Source: Eleusine coracana subsp. coracana
Lineage: Eukaryota > Streptophyta > Magnoliopsida > Poales > Poaceae
DNA: 64,000 nucleotides
Direction: 5' to 3'
NCBI GenBank assembly: GCA_032690845.1
Contig: CM064434.1
Span: 30,773,069 to 30,837,068, forward strand
Made by a program: the position numbers and the translations under genes. This document shows positions 22,101-33,921 of this stretch, in pieces (position 1 is the first letter of the stretch; each line of letters starts with the position of its first letter). Below the pieces are notes generated by a model. The model was not told the origin of the DNA, did no database searches, and worked only from the letters and a program-made list of their open reading frames with translations.

Positions 22101-22304
22101 ATTTTTAAATACATTTTCACACAATAAAATTCTATTGCAATCCAAATCCAGCATGAATGCAACATCAAAAAAAATTTTATTACTTGATTAAATAAATCAG
22201 GAAAATAATTCATAGCTAAATAATAAAAAAATATTAACACCCTAATTAATAAGAAAATTAATAATTAAATAATTAAATAATATATACGAAAATAGGGTGT
22301 TACA
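19124..22304 (-). repeat. Right (5') LTR of element T
   Basis: 3181 bp, same ends as the left LTR. Includes a run of G near 21520 and the same GC-rich tract (about 21080-22020). Confidence 0.93.
19580..19707. repeat. Array of five hairpins with a common 5-base loop (copy 2)
   Basis: Same five hairpins, order and spacing as 15334-15461, with only a base change between hairpins 2 and 3. Confidence 0.85.
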
Positions 22305-23612
22305 ACAAGTTAGCACTGCATACTTAATTTAACTTTAACATGCCTATTGTTTTGCCGTACAACAAAAGTATGTGAAGAGAAGTAGAATAATATAACCTCA
22401 TTTTAAGTCGTTTGAGCCATACTTCAAATATCCCAAAACACGCTAGGATGGAGATGGGAGAATCGGGAATCTCTCTTGGCTGCACCCGGTTTGCAGCTGT
22501 GGATTCCCATCCTCCTCGCGTGCATGTGTCCTTCTTGGCTGGCCCAGCAGCGATGGTTGATGGATGCAGATGAATTGGAGGTGGGGCTGACCATCTCGGC
22601 CGCAGATTGACAGGGTGAGGAGGCAATCACGCACCTGTGGGGAGGCTTTAAAGTGCCGCCGCTGCTGATCTTTTCGCGTCTGCGTGCACTGATGAGGAGG
22701 ATGTCGTGGGAACCGAAGTCGGGACTCCGCCGCCTACTCATGCACTGCTTCCGTGCTTCGGCCTCCCGTCCCCCACCATTGTCGAGTGTGCCTTCATCCA
22801 ACTGGTTGATGATGGCGGCGGGCGTAAGAAGATTCGTTTGAGGGAGAATGGAGAGATCTACAAATCGAGGAACTGAGGAAGAAAACATGAGCGCAGGATG
22901 GAATAAAATCAGGGGAGGCGAATGATGGGGCAGACCATCTCGGCCGTCGTCGGGAGAAGACAAGAACGGCGATGGGGAAGTCGGATCTATGGAGGCGGGG
23001 GCGACTAGACGGTGGTAGAGCCAGGGGCGCGCGCGGCGGCGACCTATATAGTCGGCGGAGGTGGCCTGTACAGCGGGCGGTGGTCGGGCCGGAAGGCCCG
23101 CACGGCGACGAGCAGCGTCACCGGGGATGACTGATCTTCACCACCTACGGAGTGACGAGGGTTGTCAAGCGATACCTTGCGATTTGGATTGAAGCGAGTC
23201 AATTTTTAAGAATTGGAATGGGAGTAGGCAGATATGGCAGGAGGCGCGTGATCAACGGGAGTAAATCACACACACGGGAGGAAGTGTTCTATTTGTAATG
23301 ATGGAAAGAAATTAAGTGAGGCAGAAAATATGGCATTGCATATAGGTGGGCGGGTATCTTTGATCGGTGACAAAAAACAGGAAAATAGTGGCAGACGAGG
23401 GGGCTTTGTATTTAAGTTTTTGTCATGTCATCTCTGTCAATGGGCCCATAATTGATTAGAGGGCTATAATTAAAAGGGGAGTGGAATCAAAAGTCTAGAT
23501 TTATTGGGTACATAGATCGCAGGGTGTGTTTAGATGGGTCGAAGTTTAATCTTTATAGTATAGATATGTAGAACATCCAAATCCGAGTCCGTATGCGTCC
23601 TGGGCGTCCGTT
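22305..23612. other. Flanking DNA right of element T, GC-rich centre
   Basis: After the right ACAAG this may be host DNA continuing from 14876. A GC-rich tract (about 22420-23160) contains an open frame on the minus strand (separate entry). Around 23531, GTGTTTAGATG resembles ends of grass MITEs, but I cannot find both ends or a target duplication. Confidence 0.4.
22424..22963 (-). CDS. Hypothetical 179-residue ORF, low support
   Basis: Open from MSSPDDGRDG to HLHPSVFWDI. Composition is Ser/Pro/Arg-rich with no domain I recognise. It lies in a GC-rich block that could be the first exon or 5' leader of a minus-strand host gene, or chance openness from GC content. Context gives no help. Confidence 0.2.
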   Translation of the reverse strand: MSSPDDGRDGLPHHSPPLILFHPALMFSSSVPRFVDLSILPQTNLLTPAAIINQLDEGTLDNGGGREAEARKQCMSRRRSPDFGSHDILLISARRREKISSGGTLKPPHRCVIASSPCQSAAEMVSPTSNSSASINHRCWASQEGHMHARRMGIHSCKPGAAKRDSRFSHLHPSVFWDI

Positions 23613-23909
23613 TTAGTGCAGACTGGTCCTGGGCCCCGAAACAGACTCAAAATCGGTTTTGGTTGGGCCTCCACCTTTGCTTCCATGTCCTTGCTGGTCC
23701 TCTACATCTCCAAGTCTTTCTCCCATCATCTCCTGGTCCTCTCCATGGTTCCTAATTACAATATAATCGTTAGGTAGCAAACTATTCTCAAAAGTGACAT
23801 ATAATAAAGAATATAGAAACGAGCTCACGTCTAAATTTAGTCGTCGTGCACGAGCTCTAGTCATTGGACCTTGGAAGTCCAGAATTGGAGGAGTGTTTTG
23901 TGTGTCCAT
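23613..23909 (-). pseudogene. Gypsy polyprotein C-terminal tail, fragment
   Basis: About 98 codons on the minus strand. GPMTRARARRLNLDVSSFL, then NSLLPNDYIVIRNHGE and a Gly/Pro tail ending RTSLH match the tail that follows integrase in some grass gypsy polyproteins. No upstream pol follows in frame, so only the end of an old element remains. Confidence 0.65.
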
Positions 23910-24899
23910 AGGAGTGATGTCCTCATCACCTGCAATGCCTCCTCAGTCTCTTCAAGCTACTCCTCAGACTCTGACTCCTCAAATCCTGACTCTGAGGTCT
24001 CCTCCTCTGAACTGTCCTCCTCTGACTCCTCCTATTGCTGCCTGGAGGATTCCTGCTCTACAGTTCTCGACAACCTCTCCTGATGAGAAGTCGGAGTATG
24101 CTGCGGCCACGGCGGTGGTACAACACCTACTGCTAGAGGTGCAGTCCTCTGTCTGGTGCCCCTGTGTGTCAGCTGGCTGGCTGATGATCAACCGAGAGCC
24201 AGGTATCCTACATGACTCCTCCATGGCATGCCGTGCAACCTGTATAGACTAGACAGGAGACAACCCTAGACATGCAATTAACAGATAATCATGAATTTAA
24301 TTGCATCTTGGTTGAGCCAATTAATTAATTAATACAACTAATGATGGGAATTAGTACTAATTGCATCAATTAACCGAATTGCTCGAAACTAGGGCATCGA
24401 TCGATGAAAAGTGGATAGTAGCAATACCCTAGGTGGAATATCGATGTGCCATGAACAAAGAACACACCCGATCGCCTAAAAGCCCGGATTTTTGCTTGCC
24501 GGCAAGGGGGCAGCTGCCCTAATGCTTCGGTGGAGCACGGGCTCGGTGGGCTAGGTGCATGCGCACGAGGGGATGGCGGCAGGGGAGCAGAGGCGCGCGA
24601 CAGCGGTGATTCTTGGTGGCGAGCAACGGAGGCGGCGGTTGACGGCACGGCTAGAGGCGGCGGCGCAGCTGTGCGGGGTGAGGGTGGAACGAGCGGTGGC
24701 GTGGCAAGGAAAGGGGGCGTGGGCATGGTGGCGTAGCTGCTCGTCGGTGACTGTGATGGGTAGGGCGAGCGCGGTGACAACAACGACAGGAGAGAGAGCG
24801 ATGGCGGCGAGTCGACTACGGGCTCTCGTCTTTGGTTGTGAACGAGGAAGAAAACAAGGGACTGATGGATTTTTGACCTAGGTCAAAAGTCATGGACAA
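23910..24899. other. Degenerate DNA with a GC-rich tract, no gene supported
   Basis: 23930-24060 is a low-complexity CTCCTC-type stretch. 24500-24880 is GC-rich; the minus frame there is a Pro/Ser-rich translation without domain features. This may be the worn LTR or 5' region of an old retroelement. Confidence 0.35.
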
Positions 24900-25245
24900 T
24901 CGAGATCTGTCAAGGTGAGATCAACGGACACGGACACGGATCAAGGTGAGATCTATCCATAGTGACCGGATGGTACGATCTCTAGACCAGACTGTCCAAT
25001 CAGCTTTGGGTCTACTGGCCTTTGAGCAGACCGGACGGTACGGTCTCTAGGACCGTTATGTCCGGTCCCTACGACCAGACTCCCACTAGGCACTGTGCAC
25101 AGGGCCACTGACCGGACTGTACGGTCCAGTGATCAGACTGTACGGCCACTCTGGAAATTCTGCTGAATCAAGGAATTTCTCTATTTTCCAAGTGCCCTTG
25201 CCAAACACACAATTAAACACTACACCTGGAATATAGAGGGAACTC
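24900..25245. repeat. LTR-like fragment with GACCGGACGGTACGGTC motifs
   Basis: Several variants of ACCGGAC/GTACGGTC pile up between 24960 and 25150. The same style of motif occurs at 28870-29190 in the LTR of element G. This kind of sequence is seen in LTRs of grass Copia elements. The two regions do not align collinearly by eye. Confidence 0.5.
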
Positions 25246-25986
25246 TCAAACACTCATTTTGAAATAGTGGCACTCTGTGGCCTTAGAATTTTTGCAAATG
25301 CAAAATAAAGAATCGAGCAATAAGGAACCAAGGCAATTAAGAAGCAAATGGGTATGTATGAGCCTTAGTCCATGAACCGCACAAGTAGATTTAACCTTGG
25401 AGTCTATAAGAACTTGCTCAATAGGCATGAAGCACAATCCTATCCTTTGGTCACACTTATGGAGATGTAATCTCATATAGAGCATGAGGCACAAATATCT
25501 CCAAGTGGGACAAGCCTCCTTTGTGTTTCGTATATGATGCATGCAACAAGAATTTTACATATGCAAAGAAAGTAAACACGCCATGTGAATGCAACCAATG
25601 TTAAATAAGACACAAAGGAAACCTAACAATGTCAAGTTTGAACCCCTCCCATGCTTACTCACTATAAGCCATACCCTTGCCTTGAGAGAAGTCAAACCAC
25701 CATCTCAAGCACTCCCCTTTGCTTATAGCTAACTTGGATGGCTTAGACATTGACTAATTTTTATGTGTTTTTATTTTAGTTATTTACACAAGCATGGATG
25801 CAAAGCATACTAGTCATAAAGGAATCCTAATTACCATGCAATGCAAGAGAAGGAAAAATACACTACAACTACCAAGAACAAACACGGTTACCTCCCTCAT
25901 GAGTAGATATGACGTTGATGTCCATGTCACTCGTGGTGGACTTCACATGATCTTCATGAAAGCACTCGGTCCACCACCACCACCAT
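25246..25986. other. Unassigned region left of the element G gag
   Basis: No convincing coding frame. It sits where the Copia protease and pol of element G should begin, so pol has been deleted or replaced. Confidence 0.35.
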
Positions 25987-27964
25987 CTAGGTCTTATTCT
26001 TGGGTACCCACTTGTACATAGCCGATCTCTCAAGATCAACAATGCACTTAGGCTCCCATATGCTCTTGACCTTTCTCTTCTTGTTTGGTGGTCCCAAGGC
26101 CTTAGCTTTCACCTTGTCATCCTTGTTCCTAAAAAGTTTGAAATGTGTGTTCTCATGGAACAAGTTAGCGTTAGGCAAAACAATGGAACTTTTCACCATA
26201 GGACAATCCTCGGTGGTGTGGTCATCCTTGTAACACCTCTTGCAAAAGTAGTCATCAGCGAGAAGGGATTTGATCTATGCGGGGATGGAATCACTCGTCC
26301 CTATGATGTCGATGATGGTAGAATATGAGCCAAGTCTCCGGTGGGAGACATTGTTCACAAGGTTCCTCCCAAGAATCTCCTTGTGAATGGCTCTACCACG
26401 TGTGAGCCCCTCGAAGCCATCCATCACCATCTTCCTCTCTTCCTTGAGCTTGTGATATTCCTTCAAAACAAATGGCTTGAGAGAAGAAACCTTGACCGAG
26501 GTGTTAGTTCATCACACATAGTAGAAGCATCACTCTTAGATGAACTAGAGGAGGGAGAGGCAAGGTTCTCAACATTGATGGCCTCATAAGTATTCTCAAG
26601 AGCCTTGTACTTCTCATGAAGGTCTACATGATCACCCTTGAGTTTGTCATAACTCTTGTTTAGGGCCTCATGAGATGTGACAAGGTCCTTGAGCTCACTC
26701 TCAAGGTCAACAACATGGTCCTTAGCCAACTTACACTCTTTTCTTACCACATCCAACATTTTGGATTTCTTGACGGCGATGTCATGGGCTTGCTCAAGCA
26801 TACTCCACAACTCGATAGACATGTGCTCCTTGTCATCGCTGCTCTCATCCTCACTCTCTCCAAGTTGACTCATGGCCATGAGGCACGTGGGAGGTGGAGG
26901 AAGAGCTCGTGGAGGTATGTTCTTGATCATGGCTAGGCTGACCACTTCTTCATCACTTGAGGAAGAGAACTCATCACTTGAGTTGTCACTTGTCCACTCT
27001 CCAACAAGGGCCTTGCGAGAGAACTTCTTCTTGTAGTCTTGAGCTTTGCTTTTGCCTTTGCTCTTGTCCTTGTTAAAGTACCTGTTCTTCTTTTGCTTGG
27101 CCTTGGAGTCTTCTTCTTGTTCACTTGAATCTTGTGACTTGAATGTTTCTTTCTTGGGCTTTGGGCACTCTCGGACAAAGTGATTCTTTGAGCCAAAATT
27201 GTAGCACTTACCCCTGGACTTGTAAGCAAACTTGTTCTTGAAGTTCTTCATCTTCTACATGAGAAGAGACAAGTCCTCGGTCAAGTCACCTTTATCATCA
27301 TCTTCTTCATCATCATCCTCAATGATCACCTTCTTCTTGTTTTTTCTTGCTCTTGCTAGATTCTTGCTTGTAAGCCGGTAGAGCAAGGTTGGATGGTTGA
27401 GGATCATCCATCCCCAACTGGTAGCTCTCGAAGGCAGTGATCTTGCCAAGTACATCCTTTATGGTCTTGGTCTTGAGGTCACCTTGCAAGATGAAGGTGA
27501 TGATGGACTCATACTTGGGGTCTTTGAATAGCCTCAAGAATCTTCTTATCACCTCAACAGGCTTCATCTTGAAGTCATCCCCAAGAGCATTGATCTCTCT
27601 CATGTGGCAATCTAGTGAAGTTATCATACTTGATCTTCAGCACGTAGTATCTTTCCTCTTTGACATCACTGGTGCCCTCAAGGAGCCCCTGATTCTCAGT
27701 TCAGATACCATGTGCTGTGGAAGTAGCATCCAACTGAGAAAAACCATCCTTAGAGATGCAAGCAAACATAGCAATCTTGGGCTTAGCATTGCACTTAATA
27801 AAATCAGGCTCAAGTAGGTTCACATCCCCATCGGACTGGTGAGTGACCGAGCATATCTCTGGATCAAGGGACTGAAGATAGGCTTGTATGCGAGCCTTCC
27901 AATAAGCATAGTTCTTCCCATTGAATATGGGAACACTCCCCCCTGTCCCGGCATCCTTACTCAA
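25987..27964 (-). pseudogene. Gag of element G
   Basis: N-terminus near 27964 with VPIFNGKNYAYWKARIQAYL, then a UBN2-like core (REINALGDDFKMKPVEVIRR, ITAFE), an acidic Ser-rich stretch, a zinc knuckle CYNFGSKNHFVREC, a coiled-coil region (about 26870-26600), and a second knuckle CKRCYKDDHTTEDC near 26220. The first knuckle has lost its second Cys (CYNF instead of CYNC); the second is complete C-x2-C-x4-H-x4-C. Ends YKWVPKNKT. Several frame breaks separate the pieces. Confidence 0.82.
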
Positions 27965-27992
27965 GGCAGTGAAGCCTCAAAGATGAGCACTT

Positions 27993-28005
27993 GGCTCAGA
28001 TACCA
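27993..28005 (-). promoter_or_regulatory. Primer binding site of element G (tRNA-iMet-like)
   Basis: On the minus strand TGGTATCTGAGCC, one base from the standard TGGTATCAGAGCC, two bases inside the LTR. Confidence 0.8.
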
Positions 28006-28007
28006 CT

Positions 28008-29632
28008 TGTAAGGACCGAAGGCGTACCGAGAGGGAGGGGGGGGGGGGGGTGAATCGGTAAGCCGCTCACAAACCCAAATACTTCAATTTACACTACTTG
28101 AGTCTAACAAGAGAAGCAACCTAAACAATTCTAGTAGGCCAAGACCCTACAAATGCTAGTGTTCATGATAAAAGAAAGCATAGAAGCGAAACACACTAGC
28201 CTATGCAAGCCACAATTCAACCTACATACTAGGGCACATAATTGCAGAATAGTAAAGAGAGGGTCAAGGAATGCTAATAATTTTTCCCGAGGTCTTAGAA
28301 GGATGGCGCCTTTCCCTACTCCTCGTTGGACCACTCCCGCCGGAGTTCCGGTCCCTCCTACCACCAAGTGGAGTTCTCGCCCACAAGCCTGCAATCACTC
28401 CTCGAGTGAAGACACTGTGTGCGTCACCGCTACACAAAGCACAAGCGTGCCTCCCTCGAGAACTTGCCAGACTCCCCAAGCTGACACGGGCGCTCACTAG
28501 CGATGCCCCTTTTACCGGTGGGCTCAAACCATGTACAAATGTGTGATGGCCTTCACAACCAATCATGATAGGCTCGATCACCGACACCTAACCGGTCTAG
28601 GTGTCAGCATAGACCAAGAGTAAAAATCTAGATCACACCCTCAAGAACACCTAGCCTTAGAGTTGTAAGATACTCAAGTTACTCTCCACTAGCATTCTCA
28701 GGATATGAAATATCTCCTTCTAGAGCTCTCCTCTTTTCCTCTTGGACCTTACCAAATGCTCTCTGGTATTCCACTGGCCAAGAGAGGTCACAAAGACCCC
28801 AGCAACAAAGTTATATAGGCTCCCAACCAAAAACTAGCTGTTGCTCCACGAAATCAGCTTTCTGGGCCTACTGACCGTATAGTCCGGTCACTGCGATACA
28901 GTGCACCAACGGCTCTGACCACTGCTGATTCCTGTGCTGACTAGACCGTACGGTCACCTGACCGGACCGTCCGGTTCGATTCTCTCTCCAGTCTAGGAAC
29001 CTTCACGCAACAGCTTCCTCTTTGTCCCGTGCTTCACTCATACAAACCGGACCGTCCGGTCTGTAGACCGTACCGTCTGGTCTCTATGGTCCCTCGCACA
29101 GACAGATTCCTTCCTCCTCACTAAAAGTCCCACACAACTTCCCATAGGGATTGAATAGTCCGGTCACCTCTGACCCCTCTGTCCAGTCTTGATGTCCAGA
29201 AGCTGAAACTTGTCATCCTCGCTTGACTTCATTTCCCGGCTTCTCTGAACGGCTCCTTGGCTTCTCCACTGTCAACTAGTGCCTGTGATTTCACCGAGCA
29301 ACCTTGCATATCACAACCTAGACATGACCTAAGAGAATGACCTAAACCCCCTTGATAGTCCGGTTTTTCCTATGGACTCAAAGCCCTAACAACTAGACAA
29401 GTATACACAACACTTGCACCATAGCTTGTTCTCCGCTTTGATCCATCTTCATCAACCCTTGGACTCCATCAAGTTCACAAGCCTCCATGCTTGTGGTCAT
29501 TGTCATCAATCACCAAGGCAACCATCATCCACATGATTTGTAATAGAGTTTAGAGATGATTCCTGCATAGACAACACTCATGTAGATATTAGCCCAGAAT
29601 TTTATAGTTGTCATCTATCACCAAAATATTCA
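28008..29632 (-). repeat. 5' LTR of element G (outer end tentative)
   Basis: Inner end TGTAAGGACCG is fixed by the primer site. A run of about 14 G lies near 28038-28050. Motifs ACCGGACCGTCCGGT are frequent at 28870-29190. The outer end near 29632 is inferred from GTCATCTATCACCAAAA, a style typical of LTR starts in these Copia elements. Confidence 0.6.
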
Positions 29633-29936
29633 TACCTTGGGGATCCAATCATCAATGGTCATGAAGCTTACATAGGAGACATCAGAGAACACAAAGATAC
29701 AACAACGCACACACACACCAAGACTTGGAGACCCCTCCTCTCTTACCACCATTGTACTCCTCCGGTACAAGTAACATGAGCGTATCCGAGAACTAGACAT
29801 AGGGGGCTCCCCCGAACCAGTATAATCCCTGTGTTCTCTTGCATTGTCATCACCAAACCTGAAACGCGCTTCCCCTAGAACAAATTCTACTAGCCGGTGA
29901 TCTAAACACCGATAGTTGGCGCGCCAGGTAGGGGAA
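29633..29936 (+). repeat. Element F: LTR end and primer site of a plus-strand Tat-like element
   Basis: TTGGCGCGCCAGGTAGGGG (29916-29934) is the same primer-site type as in element A. What precedes it has the look of LTR R/U5 sequence. The rest of F is cut off by element E. The left border with G is not resolved. Confidence 0.65.
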
Positions 29937-30407
29937 TTGTGTTAGTACTCCCCAAGTGCCCCATTTACATATGAATATTACCCCAATTATAGCATAATTG
30001 ATACTAATTTAGGCCATTTACCTATGATATTGCCTATATATTTGTATATGCATTGTTTTGGAGCTTTATTGTAGAAACAGGTAAAATTGGCGATTAAAGT
30101 GATGTTGGAGAGGACAGGAGTCCAGAACCGATGAAAAGCACTGAAGAAGCCTAGGGCACTGATCGGCGTAGTCCGTGAGCCAGTCGGCGCAAGGGTCTTT
30201 TGGCCCATAGAAGTGTCCGAGGCCCATTCCACATGTTTATGGAAGTTTATCTATGCAATACACTTGAAGATATTTACCTAGAAGATTTATGGAACTTTAA
30301 GATCTCGACTTGCAGTACAAGACTTTATCTCGAAGGAAAAGGCCCAGATGAGAGCTGTGGAAGGTAGAAGAACCGACTTAGAAGAGAAACCCGTGAAGAC
30401 ACGGCTT

Positions 30408-30421
30408 GCGCCGATCGGCGC
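30408..30421. repeat. Palindrome GCGCCGATCGGCGC
   Basis: Perfect 14-bp palindrome. Exact copies at 31639-31652 and 34481-34494; near copies (GCGCCGATTGGCGC 44835-44848, GTGCCGATCAGCAC near 44262, CGCGCCAATCGGCGC near 44415) occur in other parts of element E. Confidence 0.8.
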
Positions 30422-32065
30422 AACCTCCTTATTTGCTAGAAACCGAGTCCTCTATGAGTAGAACCTCTATAAATACTTGTAAACCCTGGTCTCGGTAGGA
30501 GAGGAGGCAGAGGCGATAGAGGGACAACAGATCCGTGAGTTAGAGCCACCGGGGCTTGCCCCGTTAGAATAGATCTCTAGTTGAGTTTCAAGAACTATTG
30601 GTGTTAAGAGTTGATCCGTCAAGGTAGGCCATCTCGACGGGGATGAATCTTACTCTATGTATCTCAAGGATGATTGAATATGTTGATGACGGTTTTGGTG
30701 ATTTGTCTATCTTGATTCCATAATCATGCATGTGCTTATTCCAATTGCTTAGTTCTAGGCTAAGTAAGTAGATGTTATCTTGATCATGGTGATTAGTATT
30801 GGTGGTTCCTATGTACCCGTTTTATATATCAATAACCACCAACATCATACCATATTCTCATCATAATCATGTGTTTTATCTCTAATATTGATGATTTCCA
30901 TATGTAATGTCGTTTTAGTGCTTTATTGCAGAAACAGGTGACAAGACGACAAAATGACTCTTATATGAGAAGTACCGACATGAAGCCAGACTCGCCATAT
31001 AAGGAGGGCTTCTCACTAGCCCATGAAGCTTACAAGACACACCTGGACGTCCATAAGGTCCAATGTGCAAGCCCAAGGTCGTGGCCCAATGCCTAAGGAT
31101 TTCTAGAAGGTTTATCCGGAAGAAAAGTTCAATTCACGGAGCCCAGAAACAACACTGTATTGTCACACGATTTCGGAGCCCAAGACATGGTAAAATGGGA
31201 AACCTCAGAATACCAAAGTTGAAGATCTCGTCGAGTGCTTTGTGAAACATATATTATTTACATTTATTGTACTCCGGAGCTGGCAGATATGGGCCCTGCA
31301 AAGCAGACTGCACAGAGGAATCCGAATCAGGACAGGTATTTTGGTATCACAATTTTGGGTATCTAAATGTCCGAATCTGAGGATCCAAATAATACCAAAG
31401 TTGTAGATATTTTCGAGGGCTATGTGATAGAGGCCGGGTTTGCCTCATTTGGACTACGGAAGCATCAATTATGATTAAATTATGTCGGCATAGTTTATAG
31501 AAGGTACGAAACCGACTTGGATTCAATCTCTATGAGCTAAACTTGTAGGCCAAGCAAGGGACCTGCATGGTGCACTACACTGGAGCTAGGAAAAGTAGAG
31601 CCATGTACCTTAGGATTTATCAAAGATGCATCATGGCTGCGCCGATCGGCGCACCAGGTTCGCTGATCGGTGCATCTCTGACGGTGATGAATATCGGTAC
31701 AGTTATCAATTCATGTTATCTATCTTGACTCTATCCTTGGCTGCAATTTGTGTTCGTCTGGATTGGTTGATCTTATATGCACTTGTTTAATTGCTTAGAG
31801 GTACATCTAAGTATTTAGATGCTCTCTTAATTGTGGTGATTAGGCCAGTGTTCAGATCTTGTATGAATCATGATTGCTTGATGATGCTAGGGTGTGGTTT
31901 AGTTGTGACAGAGCTAAGCTTGCGCATCACTTTTAGATAGTCAAGTAGGGTTAAGATACTCGCGTGATTAAGGGTTTTCTCTCGGCAGTGATAAATTGGG
32001 AGCCGCTCAGAAAGCAGGGTGGTCTTGCTCATCCTCGATGTTTACCGATTGTTTAAACTGCCAAG

Positions 32066-33816
32066 TGTTGACGGTCCTTAAATGCCAAATTTGACTGTCA
32101 AATCCTTGCATAAACAACCTAAAAGGAATAAACAAACTATTGGTAGCAGTTTATTATTAACCATTTCTACGAGTTTTGGTGAGACTTGTGTTTGCAGGTA
32201 TAAAAGTGCTAAAATATGCAAAAACATGAAGAAACGCTCCGCCGGCCGATCCTGTCGTAAAACAGCTGGCCGACAAGGTCGTATGAGGCTGAAATCAGGG
32301 CCGGCCAGGGTCGTGATGGCTGAAATCAGAACTTAGCCGACAAGGTCATATGAGGCTGAAATCAGGCACCTGGCTGGTTAAAATAGAGTCTCATCAGGCT
32401 GAACCATCCGACCCAGTTGACCCTGCAAAACACTCCATCATGAGGCCATTTTCCGTCCCCAGAATAAGGAGGGTAAAAGTGGAGAAATAAAGGAGGCATT
32501 CATGTGGCATAACTTGGACAAGTCAAAACATGACCCGGAGGGGGTCTGCACCTAAAAGGGGCTGCCACCTGACCTGCCAGGCCGCCAGGCCTGGGCTTGC
32601 CGCCCGGCAGGGTTTGCCGCCTGGCCTGGGTTGGCCACCCAGGGTTACCAGCCCATGAGGCCCATGAGGCTTACCGACACCAAAACGGAGATTTCGGGGG
32701 AAACCGACCAAGGAATTGCCATCAAGACAAGATCTGAGCCGTCCGAAGCGAGTCGGTTGGAAACCGAACAAATCTCGTGGCCGCCCGGCCTGCCCTTCCA
32801 CCCGGCGGTGCATGCCACCCGGCATGCCCGGCCGCCCGGCACAAGTGGCCGCCCGGCATGCCCGGCCGCTCGGCACACGTGGCCGCCCGACGGGGGAATT
32901 TTTGCCCACCGACTCTCCTCCACCTTGATATACCTGCCAAGTCTCTGCCACCTATAAATAGAGGGGGAATTCGGCAGAAAAACAAAACACAAGAAGAAGA
33001 TTTAGAGCTCCACTCAAAAGGTTTTAGCACTACCAAAGTGCTTAGAAAATAGGGAGAGAGTGAGGGAGAGTTAGGAGGAGGTCCAGGCTTGTCGGCGCCT
33101 TCTCCACACTTGTACCTCAACGGATGCTTTCCTTTCTTAGTAAGTATTCATGATCTTCCATTGGTATTTAAGTTTCCTTTTTAAGTAAGTTCTTTCCTTA
33201 GTTGCTTACGAGATCATCGTTCTACTTAGTTAGAGTATCATAGTCTTCTATAAGTGTGACGTTGAGACTTTGATAGTAATTAATAGCATAGATGTGGTGT
33301 CTAGGCTAGAGGTTACCTTTATTTGCCGCGTGCCCCATGGTTTGTAGAGGTAGTCGGTAGGTGGTGACAGCCCTATCCAACCTTAGTAATCCTCCATGTT
33401 CAGGGACGTCGTAGAGCTGTTGACCGGAGTCGCCTGTGGATGCAGGGGTAAGTCGGTGCCCGAAGTGAGCTTTTATAGACTGAACCTATCTTATTTTAGG
33501 ATCTTTGACCATAGGAATCCTCTCTACCCTCTGCCTACCATATTCTTATTGTCCTTGGACGGATTAGGATAGGAGATTAGTACACTCACGTTCCCTGAGA
33601 TTCGATAACCTGGAACACTCCTAGGTGATGTGCTACATCGGTATCCATGCGCTTGCGGATTTATCTGTGATCGTAAGAAATACCAATAAGCATTTATGGT
33701 GCCGTTGCCGGGGATAGTAATATTTCTGGTGCGACGCTAAGAAGTGTTAACAAGCATTTCTGGCGCCGTTGCCGGGGATAGTAATATTTCTGGTGTGACA
33801 CTAAGAAGTGTCAACA
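32066..33816 (+). repeat. 5' LTR of element C, copy 1
   Basis: 1751 bp. Includes a CCGCCCGGC-rich tract (32575-32900), TATAAATA at 32953-32960 and two primer-site-like units at its 3' end. Confidence 0.93.
32953..32960 (+). promoter_or_regulatory. TATA box of the element C LTR
   Basis: CTATAAATAGAGGG is a strong plant TATA context. Same in copy 2 (35795-35802). In the 3' LTR it reads CTATGAATAGAGGG (near 43356), a damaged box. Confidence 0.75.
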
Positions 33817-33842
33817 AGCATTTCTGGCGCCGTTGCCGGGGA
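33689..33842 (+). repeat. 64-bp-period repeats carrying primer-site copies at the LTR end of C
   Basis: TGGCGCCGTTGCCGGGGA or a one-to-two-base variant starts at 33697, 33761 and 33825, exactly 64 bp apart. The first two lie inside the LTR; the third follows the LTR end (33816) and is the working primer site. Each intervening unit ends in a GT(C/T)AACA LTR-like terminus. The pattern is repeated in copy 2 (36539, 36603, 36667) and in the 3' LTR (44100, 44164). Confidence 0.9.
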
Positions 33843-33921
33843 ATGGTTGTTGTTCTATCTTTAATCCTTTTTTGTCCTCATACCCTTTTTATCTTTCTTT
33901 ATATCTTTCCCCATTTCTACA

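Larger units (their letters stand above)
14877..22304 (-). mobile_element. Element T: long-LTR Tekay/Del-like chromovirus with internal deletion
   Basis: LTRs of 3167 bp (14877-18043) and 3181 bp (19124-22304) flank only 1080 bp. The target duplication ACAAG is perfect (14872-14876, 22305-22309). It reads on the minus strand: tRNA-iMet primer site at 19108-19120, polypurine tract AAGGGGGGTAGGTT at about 18044-18057. The interior keeps the integrase end and chromodomain and lacks gag, protease, RT and RNase H, so it is non-autonomous. The two LTRs look highly similar, apart from small indels, so insertion is fairly young. Confidence 0.93.
25987..29632 (-). mobile_element. Element G: SIRE-like Copia element, truncated
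   Basis: Minus-strand order: LTR (about 29632-28008), primer site (28005-27993), gag (27964-25987). No protease, integrase, RT or RNase H, and no second LTR, is visible to the left. The gag type with UBN2-like core and two zinc knuckles fits grass SIRE/Maximus Copia elements. Right end inferred from ...CACCAAAATATTCA and not confirmed by a target duplication. Confidence 0.75.

Noticed and set aside
23440..23600. MITE or hAT/Harbinger end (GTGTTTAGATG)
   Set aside because: No matching inverted terminus or target duplication found.
24900..25245. 3' LTR of element G
   Set aside because: Shares only ACCGGAC-type motifs with 28008-29632, not collinear sequence, so the two cannot be paired.
26670..26936. 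Plus-strand frames opposite the Copia gag
   Set aside because: Shadow frames of a clear minus-strand gag.
32523..33120. Overlapping frames on both strands in the C LTR
   Set aside because: They come from the CCGCCCGGC repeat tract; all six frames lack stops because of composition.
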